Shown: positions 28,536 through 38,321 of the stretch, piece by piece | Numbering within the stretch: the stretch's first letter is position 1 | Layout: each line of letters starts with the position of its first letter | NCBI GenBank assembly: GCA_965260995.1 | Contig: CBDHCD010000002.1 | Coordinates: 682,001 to 746,000 of the forward strand | Origin: JBBROS01 sp965260995 | GTDB taxonomy: Bacteria > Pseudomonadota > Alphaproteobacteria > Acetobacterales > Acetobacteraceae | Length of the DNA stretch: 64,000 bases | Direction of reading: 5' to 3' | Made by a program: the position numbers and the translations under genes | The notes under the pieces: generated by a model | What the model was told of the DNA's origin: nothing | Seen by the model: the letters and a program-made list of their open reading frames with translations, nothing else | The model's database searches: none

Positions 28536-29681
28536 ATGATGGACCGCACCTTCAGCTTGACCCGTGCTGCCGCCCTGGACCGCCTCGCCGGCGTGGTTCC
28601 GCAAGCCGGGCTCGCTTACGCGGCGCGCCGCAACACTGATGCTGGACCGCAGGCTGATGCCACCACCACGGCGCTCTCACCTTACTTGCGGCGTCGATTG
28701 ATCCTCGAAGAGGAGGTGGTCGCCGCGGCAATCGAGGCACATGGGCCGCAAGCTGCGAAAAAGTTTGTCGAAGAGGTGTTCTGGCGCTCCTATTTCAAGG
28801 GGCACCTTGAAAGCCATCCTGCCATTTGGACGAACTATCAGCATCTTGTGGCGCAGGGGCAAAATCAACTTGCGACATGGTCCGGCATGCGACGAGTGTT
28901 CGCGGACGCGGTGGCCGGACATACTGGCATCGACGGCTTCGACGATTGGGCGCGCGAACTGGTGGAAACCGGATGGCTGCACAACCATGCCCGGATGTGG
29001 TTCGCGTCGATCTGGATCTTCACGTTGCGGCTGCCGTGGGCTCTCGGCGCAGACTTCTTCCTCCGCCATCTCATCGACGGAGACCCAGCCAGCAACACGC
29101 TGTCCTGGCGGTGGGTCGCCGGGTTGCACACACGCGGCAAGGCTTACGTTGCCAAGGCGGAGAACATCAGGCGCTACACCGACGGTCGCTTCTCGCCCAA
29201 AGGCCTGGACGAGAACCCGTCAGCCCTGGAAGAGACCGATCTGGCTCCGACCGTTGCGCTGCGAACAGCGGGGCCGGCACCAACAGGAGACATGGCGCTG
29301 CTGCTGCACCTGGATGATCTGCACCCTGAGAGCCTTCCGCTCGGCAACGCTCGGGTCACACGGATTGGCGGCTTGCTGGCCCACGCTCCACGCGTTGTGG
29401 AACGGGTTCGCCATGCCGACGAGGACGCGATGGCCGATGGATTGGCGCGGGCCAGTGCGCATTTCGGCTGTGCCGCTGGATTGATCGAGGACGGTTGGAC
29501 CGATGGCGCCCCGTTGGTCACTGCCTGGGCGCCGGTCGGCCCATCGGCCGACCTGTTGCCGACCGACGCCCTGCGAGTGCGGCGGCAGTGGGACGAATTG
29601 ACTTGGCCCCGGGCCGCACGCGGATACTTCCAAGTCAAAGCCGCGATCCCCGCCATCCTTCGGGACGAGATGGCGTCGTGA
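28536..29681 (+). CDS. Photolyase-like FAD-binding-domain protein lacking the N-terminal domain
   Basis: 381 residues related to the C-terminal FAD-binding domain of cryptochrome/photolyase proteins. Visible blocks are YLRRRLILEEEVV, FVEEVFWRSYFKGHLE, WARELVETGWLHNHARMWFA (the helix lining FAD), ASIWIFTLRLPWALGADFF and SWRWVAGLHTRGKAY followed by ENIRRYTDGRF. The Rossmann-like antenna-binding domain of ordinary photolyases is absent; instead about 150 extra C-terminal residues follow. Whether it repairs DNA or senses light is unknown. It stands alone after IS debris; the start may be either Met of MMDR (28536/28539). Confidence 0.75.
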   Translation: MMDRTFSLTRAAALDRLAGVVPQAGLAYAARRNTDAGPQADATTTALSPYLRRRLILEEEVVAAAIEAHGPQAAKKFVEEVFWRSYFKGHLESHPAIWTNYQHLVAQGQNQLATWSGMRRVFADAVAGHTGIDGFDDWARELVETGWLHNHARMWFASIWIFTLRLPWALGADFFLRHLIDGDPASNTLSWRWVAGLHTRGKAYVAKAENIRRYTDGRFSPKGLDENPSALEETDLAPTVALRTAGPAPTGDMALLLHLDDLHPESLPLGNARVTRIGGLLAHAPRVVERVRHADEDAMADGLARASAHFGCAAGLIEDGWTDGAPLVTAWAPVGPSADLLPTDALRVRRQWDELTWPRAARGYFQVKAAIPAILRDEMAS

Positions 29682-29813
29682 CCCTTCCACTCGACCGCAG
29701 TGCTGGCGTGTCTGACCCAACGTCCAAGTCACGCAGGAGCTCGATGGAAAGCAGATGGTGAACGTCTGGCCGGGTGGGATGAAACGGTTGCCGCGGTCGC
29801 GCGTCCTTTCCGC

Positions 29814-30689
29814 ATGACCCAGGATCCCAGGACGAGCGCACCCACCAGCTTCCCGGACGAGGCGCGTCAGCAACGGCCAGGCCTTGAGGCCGAACTGCGA
29901 ACCAAGCCGGACCACGGCGAGGAAAGCTACGTCGGCAAAGGCCTGCTGGCCGGCTTGGCCGCGCTGGTCACCGGCGGCGACAGCGGGATCGGCCGGGCTG
30001 TTGCCATCGCCTATGCCCGCGAGGGCGCGGACGTCTCGATCTCCTACCTGCCGGACGAGCAGGTGGACGCGAACGAAACCCAGCGCTGGGTGGAGAAGGC
30101 GGGGCAGCGGTGCCTATTGTTGCCAGGCGACATTCGTGACCCGGCCTGGTGCCAGGCGCTGGTTGAGAAAACTGTGGAGGCGTTCGGCCGTCTCGATGTC
30201 TTGGTCAACAACGCCGCAGCCCAGACCACGAACGAGAGCCTCGCTGACATCGTCCCCGCCGATGTCGAAGGGGCCTTCCGAGCCAACGTCTTCGCGCCCA
30301 TTTGGCTGACCCAGGCCGCCGTTGGGCACATGAAACCCGGCGCTTCCATCATCAACACGACAAGCGTGCAAGCCAAAGTCGCGAGCAAGGGCATGATCGT
30401 TTACTCGGCAACCAAGGGCGCGGTCGCGAGCCTCACCATTGGCCTATCGAACCTCCTCGCCCCTATGGGCATCCGGGTGAACTGCGTCGCGCCCGGGCCG
30501 GTCTGGACACCGATCCAGCCGATCGCGAAGTCGCCGGAAGAAATGGAAACTCTCGGACAAACGACGCCGCTCGGCCGCGCTGGCCAGCCAGCCGAACTGG
30601 CTGGCGCCTATGTCCTCCTCGCAGCAAAGGAGGGCAGCTATATGTCAGGCGCGCTGATACCGGTCACCGGTGGCATGCCAATGCTCTGA
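29814..30689 (+). CDS. SDR oxidoreductase, YghA-like
   Basis: 291 residues. The N-terminal extension (RPGLEAELRTKPDHGEESYV) is typical of the YghA/GsP39-like SDR group that reduces aldehydes or sugars with NADPH. Classical SDR elements follow: TGGDSGIGRA (cofactor loop), NNAA, Ser in INTTSVQAK, YSATK (catalytic Tyr and Lys) and NCVAPGPVWTPI. The ATG at 29814 is preferred because the family extension starts there; the region before it has no conservation. It lies 132 bases after the photolyase-like gene. Confidence 0.85.
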   Translation: MTQDPRTSAPTSFPDEARQQRPGLEAELRTKPDHGEESYVGKGLLAGLAALVTGGDSGIGRAVAIAYAREGADVSISYLPDEQVDANETQRWVEKAGQRCLLLPGDIRDPAWCQALVEKTVEAFGRLDVLVNNAAAQTTNESLADIVPADVEGAFRANVFAPIWLTQAAVGHMKPGASIINTTSVQAKVASKGMIVYSATKGAVASLTIGLSNLLAPMGIRVNCVAPGPVWTPIQPIAKSPEEMETLGQTTPLGRAGQPAELAGAYVLLAAKEGSYMSGALIPVTGGMPML

Positions 30690-30789
30690 CGGCTCCGCTG
30701 CACCGAAGAGCCACTTTTCGCGTCGGCAAGCATGAGCAGTGGCGTCATGACGCTATTGCCGAATGTTTGGGGCGTGACGGGCAATGCTG

Positions 30790-31480
30790 GGACTGAGGGT
30801 GTCACGGGCGCGGAGCGGGCGGTGCGGGAGCCGCTGATCGAGGTGGCGCGGCAAGACGCCGCCGAACGGCCTGCGCCGCGGGATCGGGGCCATCTCGTGG
30901 CGGCGCCAGGGCGGCGCGACGTGGCGGGCGATCCCCGCCGAACCGGGACCGTGGCGGCTGGCCGCGTGGTTGCCCGTCGGCTGGGCCAAGCAAGGCGCGT
31001 GGGGGGGGGTTGCTAGAGTTGGCGCGGGAGCGCGGGCGGGCTGGACTTGGACCTGGCCTCCTGGACGGGACGACCATCCGGGCGCGCGCGAAGGTGGCGA
31101 GAGCGCCCAGGCAAGGGGACGGCGGCAGGCCGAGAGGAGCGTGAAGCGCTTGGCCGCTCTCGCGGCGGCTTCGGGACCGAGGCGGTGACGGCCAGGGGCG
31201 GGCTGCCGCGCTCGCGCCGGGCTGGGTGGCGGGCGACCGGGGCTCGTCCTCGGGCGCCTCGCGCGCGCAGGCCCGGGCCGTGGGCGCATGCCCGGCGATC
31301 CCGGCCAAGAGGAACGTGGCCAGCGCGCGCTGCCCCGACTTCATCCACGTCCACCGCGACCGGATCGAGCGCCTCTGGGGGCGGCTGAAGGGTCTGGCCG
31401 CGAAGCGGACGAACCGGGCCGTGGCGACCCGCTACGAGACGAACGGTCCGCCCCTTCATGGGCGTGCTCCGCCTCGCCGC
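30790..31480 (+). pseudogene. Decayed IS5-family transposase remnant
   Basis: Pieces of one IS5-type transposase appear in order but in shifting frames: GATWRAIPAEPGPWRLAAWL (orfA-like, near 30900), LDGTTIRARAKVARAPRQGD (first Asp region, near 31060), GRSRGGFGTEAVTARGG (near 31155) and KRNVASARCPDFIHVHRDRI followed by ERLWGRLKG and AVATRYE (C-terminal Glu region, 31310-31440). Several frameshifts separate them. No ends were identified. The rest of the 30690-31641 interval shows nothing else. Confidence 0.6.
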
Positions 31481-31641
31481 CGCATGGGAGTGGCTCGAAG
31501 GCGCAATCAAGGACAAGCATTCAAGTTCTTGTAGAACATAGCGCCTTAGCCCACGCCGCATTGATTGCTAGAGTGCGTCCGATCAAGCTGAGACCGCTTT
31601 AGCGGCCGGGCCGCTTGCTCCACGAGGGGGACGACGGAGAC

Positions 31642-33270
31642 ATGCGAGACGCGGTCATCGGGGTTGACGTGGGAACGGGAAGCGCCCGCGCCGGGGTGTT
31701 CACGCTCGACGGCACGATGCTGGCGCAGGCGGCTCTGCCGATCCGCCGCTGGACGCCGCGGCCCAACTTCGTCCAGCAATCGAGTGCGGACATCTGGGCG
31801 GCCGTCACCGGCGCGGTGCGGCAGGCGCTGTCCGGCTCGGGCAAGGTGCAGGTGCGCGGCCTCGGGTTCGACGCGACCTGCTCGATGGCGGTTCTCGACG
31901 CCCACGGCAACCCCGTGTCCATCGACCCGGACGGCGACCCGGCGCAGGACGTCATCATGTGGATGGACCACCGCGCGCTTGACCAGACGGCACGGATCAA
32001 CGCGGGCGGGCACGATGTCCTTCGCTACGTCGGCGGGCAGATCTCGCCGGAAATGGAGACGCCGAAGCTGCTCTGGTTGCGGGAGACCATGCCGGCGGCC
32101 TGGGACAAGGCGGCGCTGTTCCTCGATCTTCCAGACTTCCTGACCTGGCGCGCGACGGGGGCGACGAGCCGCTCGCTGTGCTCGACCGTGTGCAAGTGGA
32201 CCTACGTCGGCCACGAGCGCCGTTGGGACGAGAGCTACTTCCGCGCGATCGGCCTCGGCGACCTGGCCGACGAGGGATTCCAGCGGATCGGCACCGAGAT
32301 CCTGCCGCTGGGCGAGCCGGTGGGCGCCGGGCTGTCGCGCGGGGCGGCGGAGGAGTTCGGGCTGGCGGAAGGCACGCCGGTCGGCGTCTCGGCGATTGAC
32401 GCCCACGCGGGGGGCATCGGCATCATCGGGGCGACCGTCGGCGATGCGCCGCCCGGGGACGCGATGATGCGGCGGGTGGCGCTGATCGGCGGCACGTCCA
32501 CCTGCCACATGGCGCTGTCGCCCGACGCACGCTTCGTGCCGGGCGTGTGGGGGCCATACCAGTCGGCGATGGTGCCGGGGCTGTGGCTGAACGAGGCCGG
32601 GCAGTCCGCGACCGGCAGCCTGATCGACCACGTCATCCTGACCCATGCCGCTTACCCGGCGCTGAAGGAGGCGGCGGCGCGGGACGGAGGGACGGTGTAT
32701 CAGGCGCTCAATGCCCGGCTCGCAATCCTAAGTGACGGCGCGCCGTTCCCGGCCGCGCTGACGGCCGGGCTGCACGTGATGCCGGACTTCCACGGTAACC
32801 GGTCGCCGCGCGCCGAGCCGGGGCTGCGCGGGATGGTCAGCGGCCTTGCCCTGTCCGCGTCGATGGACGACCTGGCGCGGCTCTATCTCGCGACGGTGCA
32901 GGCCATCGCCTACGGCACGCGGCACATCATCGAGACGCTGAACAGCCAGGGTTACGCGATCGACACCATCATGGCCGCCGGCGGCGGCACCAAGAACCCG
33001 GTGTTCCTGCGTGAGCACGCCGATGCCTGCGGCTGCGCCATCGTGTTGTCGGAGGAGCCGGAAGCGATTCTGCTGGGGACGGCGATGCTCGGCGCGGTGG
33101 CCGGCGGCGCGCATCCCGACATCCCGGCGGCGATGTCGGCGATGAGCCGGGCCGGGCAGGTGGTGCGGCCGGCAGACGGGGCGGCGGCCCGGTTCCACGA
33201 CGCCAAGTACCGGGTGTTCCAGAGAATGTACGACGATCAGAAAGCCTACGCGGCGTTGATGGCGGTTTAG
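31642..33270 (+). CDS. FGGY-family pentulose kinase (D-ribulokinase-like)
   Basis: 542 residues, starting at ATG 31642 after a cggaga Shine-Dalgarno-like stretch. N-terminal FGGY domain with phosphate-binding VIGVDVGTGSARAGVF; middle VIMWMDHRA and SPEMETPKLLWL; C-terminal domain with LIGGTSTCHMALS and AAGGGTKNPVFL. This matches the FGGY/YDR109C branch of ribulokinase-like enzymes, which phosphorylate a ketopentose or related ketose in the cytosol. It converges, with a 10-base gap, on the polyol transporter/dehydrogenase operon and probably supplies its kinase step. Exact sugar unknown. Confidence 0.85.
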   Translation: MRDAVIGVDVGTGSARAGVFTLDGTMLAQAALPIRRWTPRPNFVQQSSADIWAAVTGAVRQALSGSGKVQVRGLGFDATCSMAVLDAHGNPVSIDPDGDPAQDVIMWMDHRALDQTARINAGGHDVLRYVGGQISPEMETPKLLWLRETMPAAWDKAALFLDLPDFLTWRATGATSRSLCSTVCKWTYVGHERRWDESYFRAIGLGDLADEGFQRIGTEILPLGEPVGAGLSRGAAEEFGLAEGTPVGVSAIDAHAGGIGIIGATVGDAPPGDAMMRRVALIGGTSTCHMALSPDARFVPGVWGPYQSAMVPGLWLNEAGQSATGSLIDHVILTHAAYPALKEAAARDGGTVYQALNARLAILSDGAPFPAALTAGLHVMPDFHGNRSPRAEPGLRGMVSGLALSASMDDLARLYLATVQAIAYGTRHIIETLNSQGYAIDTIMAAGGGTKNPVFLREHADACGCAIVLSEEPEAILLGTAMLGAVAGGAHPDIPAAMSAMSRAGQVVRPADGAAARFHDAKYRVFQRMYDDQKAYAALMAV

Positions 33271-33280
33271 GTTTCGAGCG

Positions 33281-34335
<1,055 letters not shown>

Positions 34336-34339
<4 letters not shown>

Positions 34340-35160
34340 TTCGACGCCCCCATCGTCAGGCCGCGGATCATGTGGCGGGAGACCAGAAGGGCGAAGATCG
34401 TCACCGGCAGCACGATCAGCGTGCCCGTCGCCATGATCTTGCCCCAGGGCAGCTCGTAGCCGGACATGAAGCTGGTCGCGACCACGGGCGCGGTTTGCAC
34501 CGAGCGCCGGGTCAGCACGAGGGCGAACAGCAGCTCGTTCCAGGAGAAGATGAAGCTGAAGATGGCGGACACGGCGACGCCGGGCAGGCCGAGCGGCAGG
34601 TAGATGCGCCAGAAGATGCCGAACTGGTCGACGCCGTCGAGGCGGGCCGCCTGCTCCAGGTCGGGCGGGATGGCGCGGAACTGGTCGGTGCAGATCCACA
34701 CCACGATGGGCAACGTGAAGGTGAGATAGACCAGGACCAGCACCAGGTAGGTGTCGAGCAGATCCAGGTTGCGCGCCAGCAGGTACACCGGCAGCGCCAG
34801 CACGATGGGGCTGATCATGCGGTTGGAGATGAACCAGAACCACAGGTCCGACTTGCCGCGGAACTCGAAGCGGGCGAGCGCGTAGGCCGCCGGCGTCCCG
34901 AGCAGGGTCGCCAAAGCGGTGGTGCAGATCGCCACCACCAGGCTGTCGAGGATGGCGTGCGTCACCTTCTGGTCGGCGAACACGTCGCGGTAGTGGTCGA
35001 GCGTCGGCGCGAACAGCCAGTGGGGCGGCGAAGCCAGCAGGTCGGCGCCGCCCTTGAAGCTGCTCGACACCATCCAGTAGAACGGGAACACGGCGAACAC
35101 GAGCACCGCCAGCAGCCCCAGCAGGTGTAGCAGCCGGCCGGGCAGGCGCGCGGCCCTCAT
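34336..35160 (-). CDS. ABC transporter permease (MalG-like)
   Basis: 274 residues with six membrane segments, from LLHLLGLLAVLVFAVFPFYW to VLPVTIFALLVSRHMIRGLT. The CUT1 permease EAA loop is visible at LEQAARLDGVDQFGIFWRIY. It begins in a four-base overlap with the other permease (start 35160, stop of the neighbour 35157) and ends overlapping the ATPase. Probable role: polyol translocation across the inner membrane. Confidence 0.9.
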
Positions 35161-36092
35161 GCGATCTCCCGGTAAAGGAAACGGATGTAGAGCCGGCTGA
35201 GCACGACGGTCAGGATCAGCAGGATGATGGCCTGCGCCGTCGCCATGCCCATGTCGAACACCCGGAACCCGGTCCGCTGCACCAGGACCGAGATCACCTC
35301 GGTCGCCGTGCCCGGCCCGCCGCGGGTCATGGTGAACACCATGTCGAACAGCTTCAGCACGTCGGCCGAGCGCAAGATCAGCATGGCGGTCAGGCCCGGC
35401 AGCAGGTAAGGCAATTGCACGTGGCGCAGGATGGCCAGCGGCCGGGTCGTCTCCAGCCGCGCCGCCTCCTCGACCTCGACCGGGACGATGCTGAGGCCGG
35501 AGAGGAAGATGAGGGCGCAGAACGGCGTCCATTGCCAGATGTCCATGATCGCCACCGCGGCGTAGGCGCCCGCCGGGGTGCCCAGCCAGTCGAGCGGCCC
35601 GGCCCCGAGCCATCCGGCGAACTGGTTGGCGACGCCGAACTCGCGGTTGAACACCAGCCGCCCCAACAGGCCGACGACGGCGTAGGTGGTGGCGAGCGGG
35701 ATCACCAGGGACACGCGCGCCAGGGCGCGGACGAAACCGAAGCCCGGGCGGTGCAGCAGCAACGCGATCCCCAGCCCTAACGCCAACTGAACCGGCATCA
35801 CGGTCAGGAAGAACTTGCCCGTCAGCGCCATCGCGTCCCAGAACGACGGGTCGGACAGCACTCGCTGGTAATTGGCGAGGCCGACGAAGGGGAAGCCGTC
35901 GCGCACCCGGACCAGGCTGTATTGCCGGAAGCTCGTCACCAGCGCCCACATGGTCGGATAGATGCCGACCGCGAGCAGGGTCAGCACCGCGGGCGCGAGA
36001 AACAGCAGCGGGGTCCAACGCCCGTGCTCCAGCCGCGCCCGCCTGGCCCGAGGCCGCACCGGGGCGGCGATGCCTCCCGGCGCCGAGTCCAC
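35157..36092 (-). CDS. ABC transporter permease (MalF-like)
   Basis: A GTG start at 36092 overlaps the TAG of the binding-protein gene (TAGTG) and gives 311 residues. Longer readings would lie inside the binding-protein gene in another frame. Six helices, beginning TPLLFLAPAVLTLLAVGIYP, and the EAA loop VEEAARLETTRPLAILRHVQ mark a CUT1 permease. Partner of the permease downstream. Confidence 0.88.
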   Translation of the reverse strand: MDSAPGGIAAPVRPRARRARLEHGRWTPLLFLAPAVLTLLAVGIYPTMWALVTSFRQYSLVRVRDGFPFVGLANYQRVLSDPSFWDAMALTGKFFLTVMPVQLALGLGIALLLHRPGFGFVRALARVSLVIPLATTYAVVGLLGRLVFNREFGVANQFAGWLGAGPLDWLGTPAGAYAAVAIMDIWQWTPFCALIFLSGLSIVPVEVEEAARLETTRPLAILRHVQLPYLLPGLTAMLILRSADVLKLFDMVFTMTRGGPGTATEVISVLVQRTGFRVFDMGMATAQAIILLILTVVLSRLYIRFLYREIA

Positions 36093-37429
36093 TACTGCAG
36101 CAGCGCCTTCTTGCCGTCGTAGTAGCCCTCGCGCTTCAGGATCGCCTCCATCCGGCTGCCGATCTCCTTCGAGCCGTCCGCGACCGACACCTCGCCGAGC
36201 TGCATCTTGGTGCCCCACTCGCCGATGATCTCGCTCACCGCCGGCCAGGCCGGGAAGCGGGGGCGGAACTCGGGCACGCCCTTCTGCCAGCTCGCCACCA
36301 TCGGCTCGACGAACTTGTACTGCGCCTTGATCTCCGGCATCTCATACACCGCCTTGCGGCCGGAGACGCCGCCCGCCTCGACGTACTGCTTGGCGATCGC
36401 CTCGCTGGTCGCCCACTGGACGAACAGCCAAGCGGCCTTCTGCTCCTTCTCCGGCGCTTGCGACGCCACCGCGAGCGAGAACCCGCCCAACGCCGGCAGC
36501 CGCCCGGCCGGCCCCGCCGGCTCCGGCGCGACACCCAGGCAATCCGTCACTTTGCTCGTCTTGGGGTCGGTCAAGGTCGCGTAGAACGCCGACCACTCGG
36601 TCAGCAGCGCCACCTGACCCTGCGCGAAGGCGTTGACCGCCTCGGCATGGTCCATGCTGACGAAGCCCGGCGGCATCACCGGCGCGAGGTTCTGGCGGAA
36701 CGTGAGGCCGTCCTGGCTGCCCTTCGCCATCAGGTTGGAATGGAAGCTCGCGTCCAGCAGGGAGCCGCCGAACGGCCACAGGAACCGCATGAAGCTGTCG
36801 GCCGACTGCGTCTCGCCCCGGCGCGATTGCAGCACGTAGCCGAACTCGCCCTTGTCCTTTTGGGTCAGCTTCGGCGCGTAAACCGTCCGCAGCTCCTCCC
36901 ACGTGGACGGCGGCTTGTCGAACCCCGCGTCCTTCAGCTTGCAGGCATTGTAATACAGCAGCCCCGAGTAGTTATCGAACGGCAGGCCGTAGATCTTGCC
37001 GCCCCAACTGCCGAACGCCTCCAGCAGCAACGGGAAGAACCCGTCCATGTTCAACGCCGGGTCGGCCAGGGCGGCGTCCTTGGTGAAGGTCTCGGCCGGC
37101 ACGATCCAGCCGTTCTCGGCGAACTCTCCCATCCACACCAAGTCGACCAGCGCCACCGTGAGATCGCCTTGCGCGGTGAAGTTCAGCACCTGCTTCTCGC
37201 GCGAGTTCTCGTAGGGCACGATCTCATAATTGACCTTGATTCCGGTCTGCTTCTCGAACTCCGGCAGCAGCTTGATGATGGCGCGGTAGCCCGGCCGGTC
37301 GAGGAATGTCACGTTGACCTGGGTGCCCTTCAAGGGAGCCGCGGCTTCGGTCAGGGTCCAAGCATGGGCTTGCGCCACCCCGCCCAGCAGGGCGGCCGTG
37401 CAGGCCGCCGCCAACAACAGCTTTCTCAT
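36092..37429 (-). CDS. Extracellular solute-binding protein, polyol/sugar
   Basis: 445 residues. ATG 37429 follows a gaagaag stretch and gives a Sec signal MRKLLLAAACTAALLGGVAQ ending AHA. The mature protein has family-1 binding-protein features (FEKQTGIKVNYEIVPY; YGLPFDNYSGLLYYN; AWLFVQWATSEAIAKQYV) and resembles binding proteins of mannitol/sorbitol-type importers. It is the first gene of the transporter operon, preceded by tandem 13-bp repeats and the two dehydrogenase genes on the same strand. Confidence 0.88.
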   Translation of the reverse strand: MRKLLLAAACTAALLGGVAQAHAWTLTEAAAPLKGTQVNVTFLDRPGYRAIIKLLPEFEKQTGIKVNYEIVPYENSREKQVLNFTAQGDLTVALVDLVWMGEFAENGWIVPAETFTKDAALADPALNMDGFFPLLLEAFGSWGGKIYGLPFDNYSGLLYYNACKLKDAGFDKPPSTWEELRTVYAPKLTQKDKGEFGYVLQSRRGETQSADSFMRFLWPFGGSLLDASFHSNLMAKGSQDGLTFRQNLAPVMPPGFVSMDHAEAVNAFAQGQVALLTEWSAFYATLTDPKTSKVTDCLGVAPEPAGPAGRLPALGGFSLAVASQAPEKEQKAAWLFVQWATSEAIAKQYVEAGGVSGRKAVYEMPEIKAQYKFVEPMVASWQKGVPEFRPRFPAWPAVSEIIGEWGTKMQLGEVSVADGSKEIGSRMEAILKREGYYDGKKALLQ

Positions 37430-37487
37430 CGCGCTTCTTCCCCTCACGTCGTTCATCGCCGGACCGAGACGATGCGGGATCGGGCCG

Positions 37488-37564
37488 GACTCGTCCAGGG
37501 GCTCGTCCCAGGGGCTCGTCCCAGGGACTCGTCCGAGAGGCTCGTCCGAGAGGCTCGTCCGAGA
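37488..37564. repeat. Six tandem 13-bp repeats between dehydrogenase and transporter genes
   Basis: Consensus ggctcgtccgaga / ggctcgtcccagg: copies at 37488 (12 bases), 37500, 37513, 37526, 37539 and 37552. They fill the gap between the SDR gene stop side (37581) and the binding-protein start (37429). Too short and too close-packed for CRISPR; they could be a slippage-generated spacer or a repeated regulator site. Confidence 0.8.
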
Positions 37565-37580
37565 GTCTGGGCCGGGCCGG

Positions 37581-38312
37581 TCAGACGGCGGTGAAGCCGC
37601 CGTCCACCGGCAGGCTGACGCCGTTGATCATCGACGCCGCGTCGCTCAGCAGGAAGCAGACGGCGTCCGCCACTTCCGCCGGCTGCACGAAGCGGCCCAT
37701 CGGGATGCGCGACAGCATGGGGGCCGCGCGGGCCGGGTCGGACCAGGCGAAGGCAGCCATCGGCGTCAGGGTGACGACCGGGTTCACCCCGTTGGTGCGG
37801 ATGCCACGCGGCCCGAGTTCCAGCGCCATGACGCGGGTGAGCGCGTCCAGCGCCGCCTTCGACGCGCAGTAGGCGGCGTGGCGGTCGAGCCCGACGGTGG
37901 CGGCGAGGCTCGACACGTTGACGATCGCGCCCGGCCGCCCGGCGGCGACCAGGCGGCCGGCGACGTGCTGGCTGATCCGCATCGGGGCGACGAAGTTGAC
38001 GGCCATGACGTCGTCGATGTCGGCGGTCGTCGTGTCCAAGAAGGAGGTCAGCCGGGCGATGCCGGCGTTGTTCACCAGCAGGTCGAACGACTCCTGCCGG
38101 TCCAGCGCCGCCATCGTCGCGTCGAGGTCGGCGACGTCGGCGAGAAGGGTGTCGCAGCCGCAGGACTCGGCCAGGCTGTCGAGGTCGGCCTGGGCGCGGC
38201 TGAGGGCGACCACGGCAGCCCCCTGGGCGCGCAGGCGTTCGACGATGACGCGGCCGATCCCTTTGCCCGCGCCCGTCACCAAGGCTCGCCGGCCGGAGAA
38301 GTCGAACGTCAT
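37581..38312 (-). CDS. SDR dehydrogenase, L-xylulose reductase-like
   Basis: 243 residues. TGAGKGIGR cofactor loop, VALSRAQADLDSL, NNAG, Ser in VNVSSLAATVG, YCASK (catalytic Tyr and Lys), VMALELGPRGIRTNGVNP and a C-terminal PVDGGFTAV. The order and wording of these blocks follow dicarbonyl/L-xylulose reductase (DCXR), which interconverts ketopentoses and pentitols with NADP(H). It is transcribed with the zinc dehydrogenase (9-base gap upstream) and probably with the transporter. Substrate inferred only. Confidence 0.85.
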   Translation of the reverse strand: MTFDFSGRRALVTGAGKGIGRVIVERLRAQGAAVVALSRAQADLDSLAESCGCDTLLADVADLDATMAALDRQESFDLLVNNAGIARLTSFLDTTTADIDDVMAVNFVAPMRISQHVAGRLVAAGRPGAIVNVSSLAATVGLDRHAAYCASKAALDALTRVMALELGPRGIRTNGVNPVVTLTPMAAFAWSDPARAAPMLSRIPMGRFVQPAEVADAVCFLLSDAASMINGVSLPVDGGFTAV

Positions 38313-38321
38313 GCGTCAGGG

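Noticed and set aside
30732..31344. Several 90-180-codon frames on both strands
   Set aside because: They are Arg/Pro/Ala-rich shadows; only the shifting frames that spell an IS5 transposase show family sequence.
37488..37564. CRISPR array
   Set aside because: Units are 13 bases with no spacers between them, and no cas genes occur in the window.
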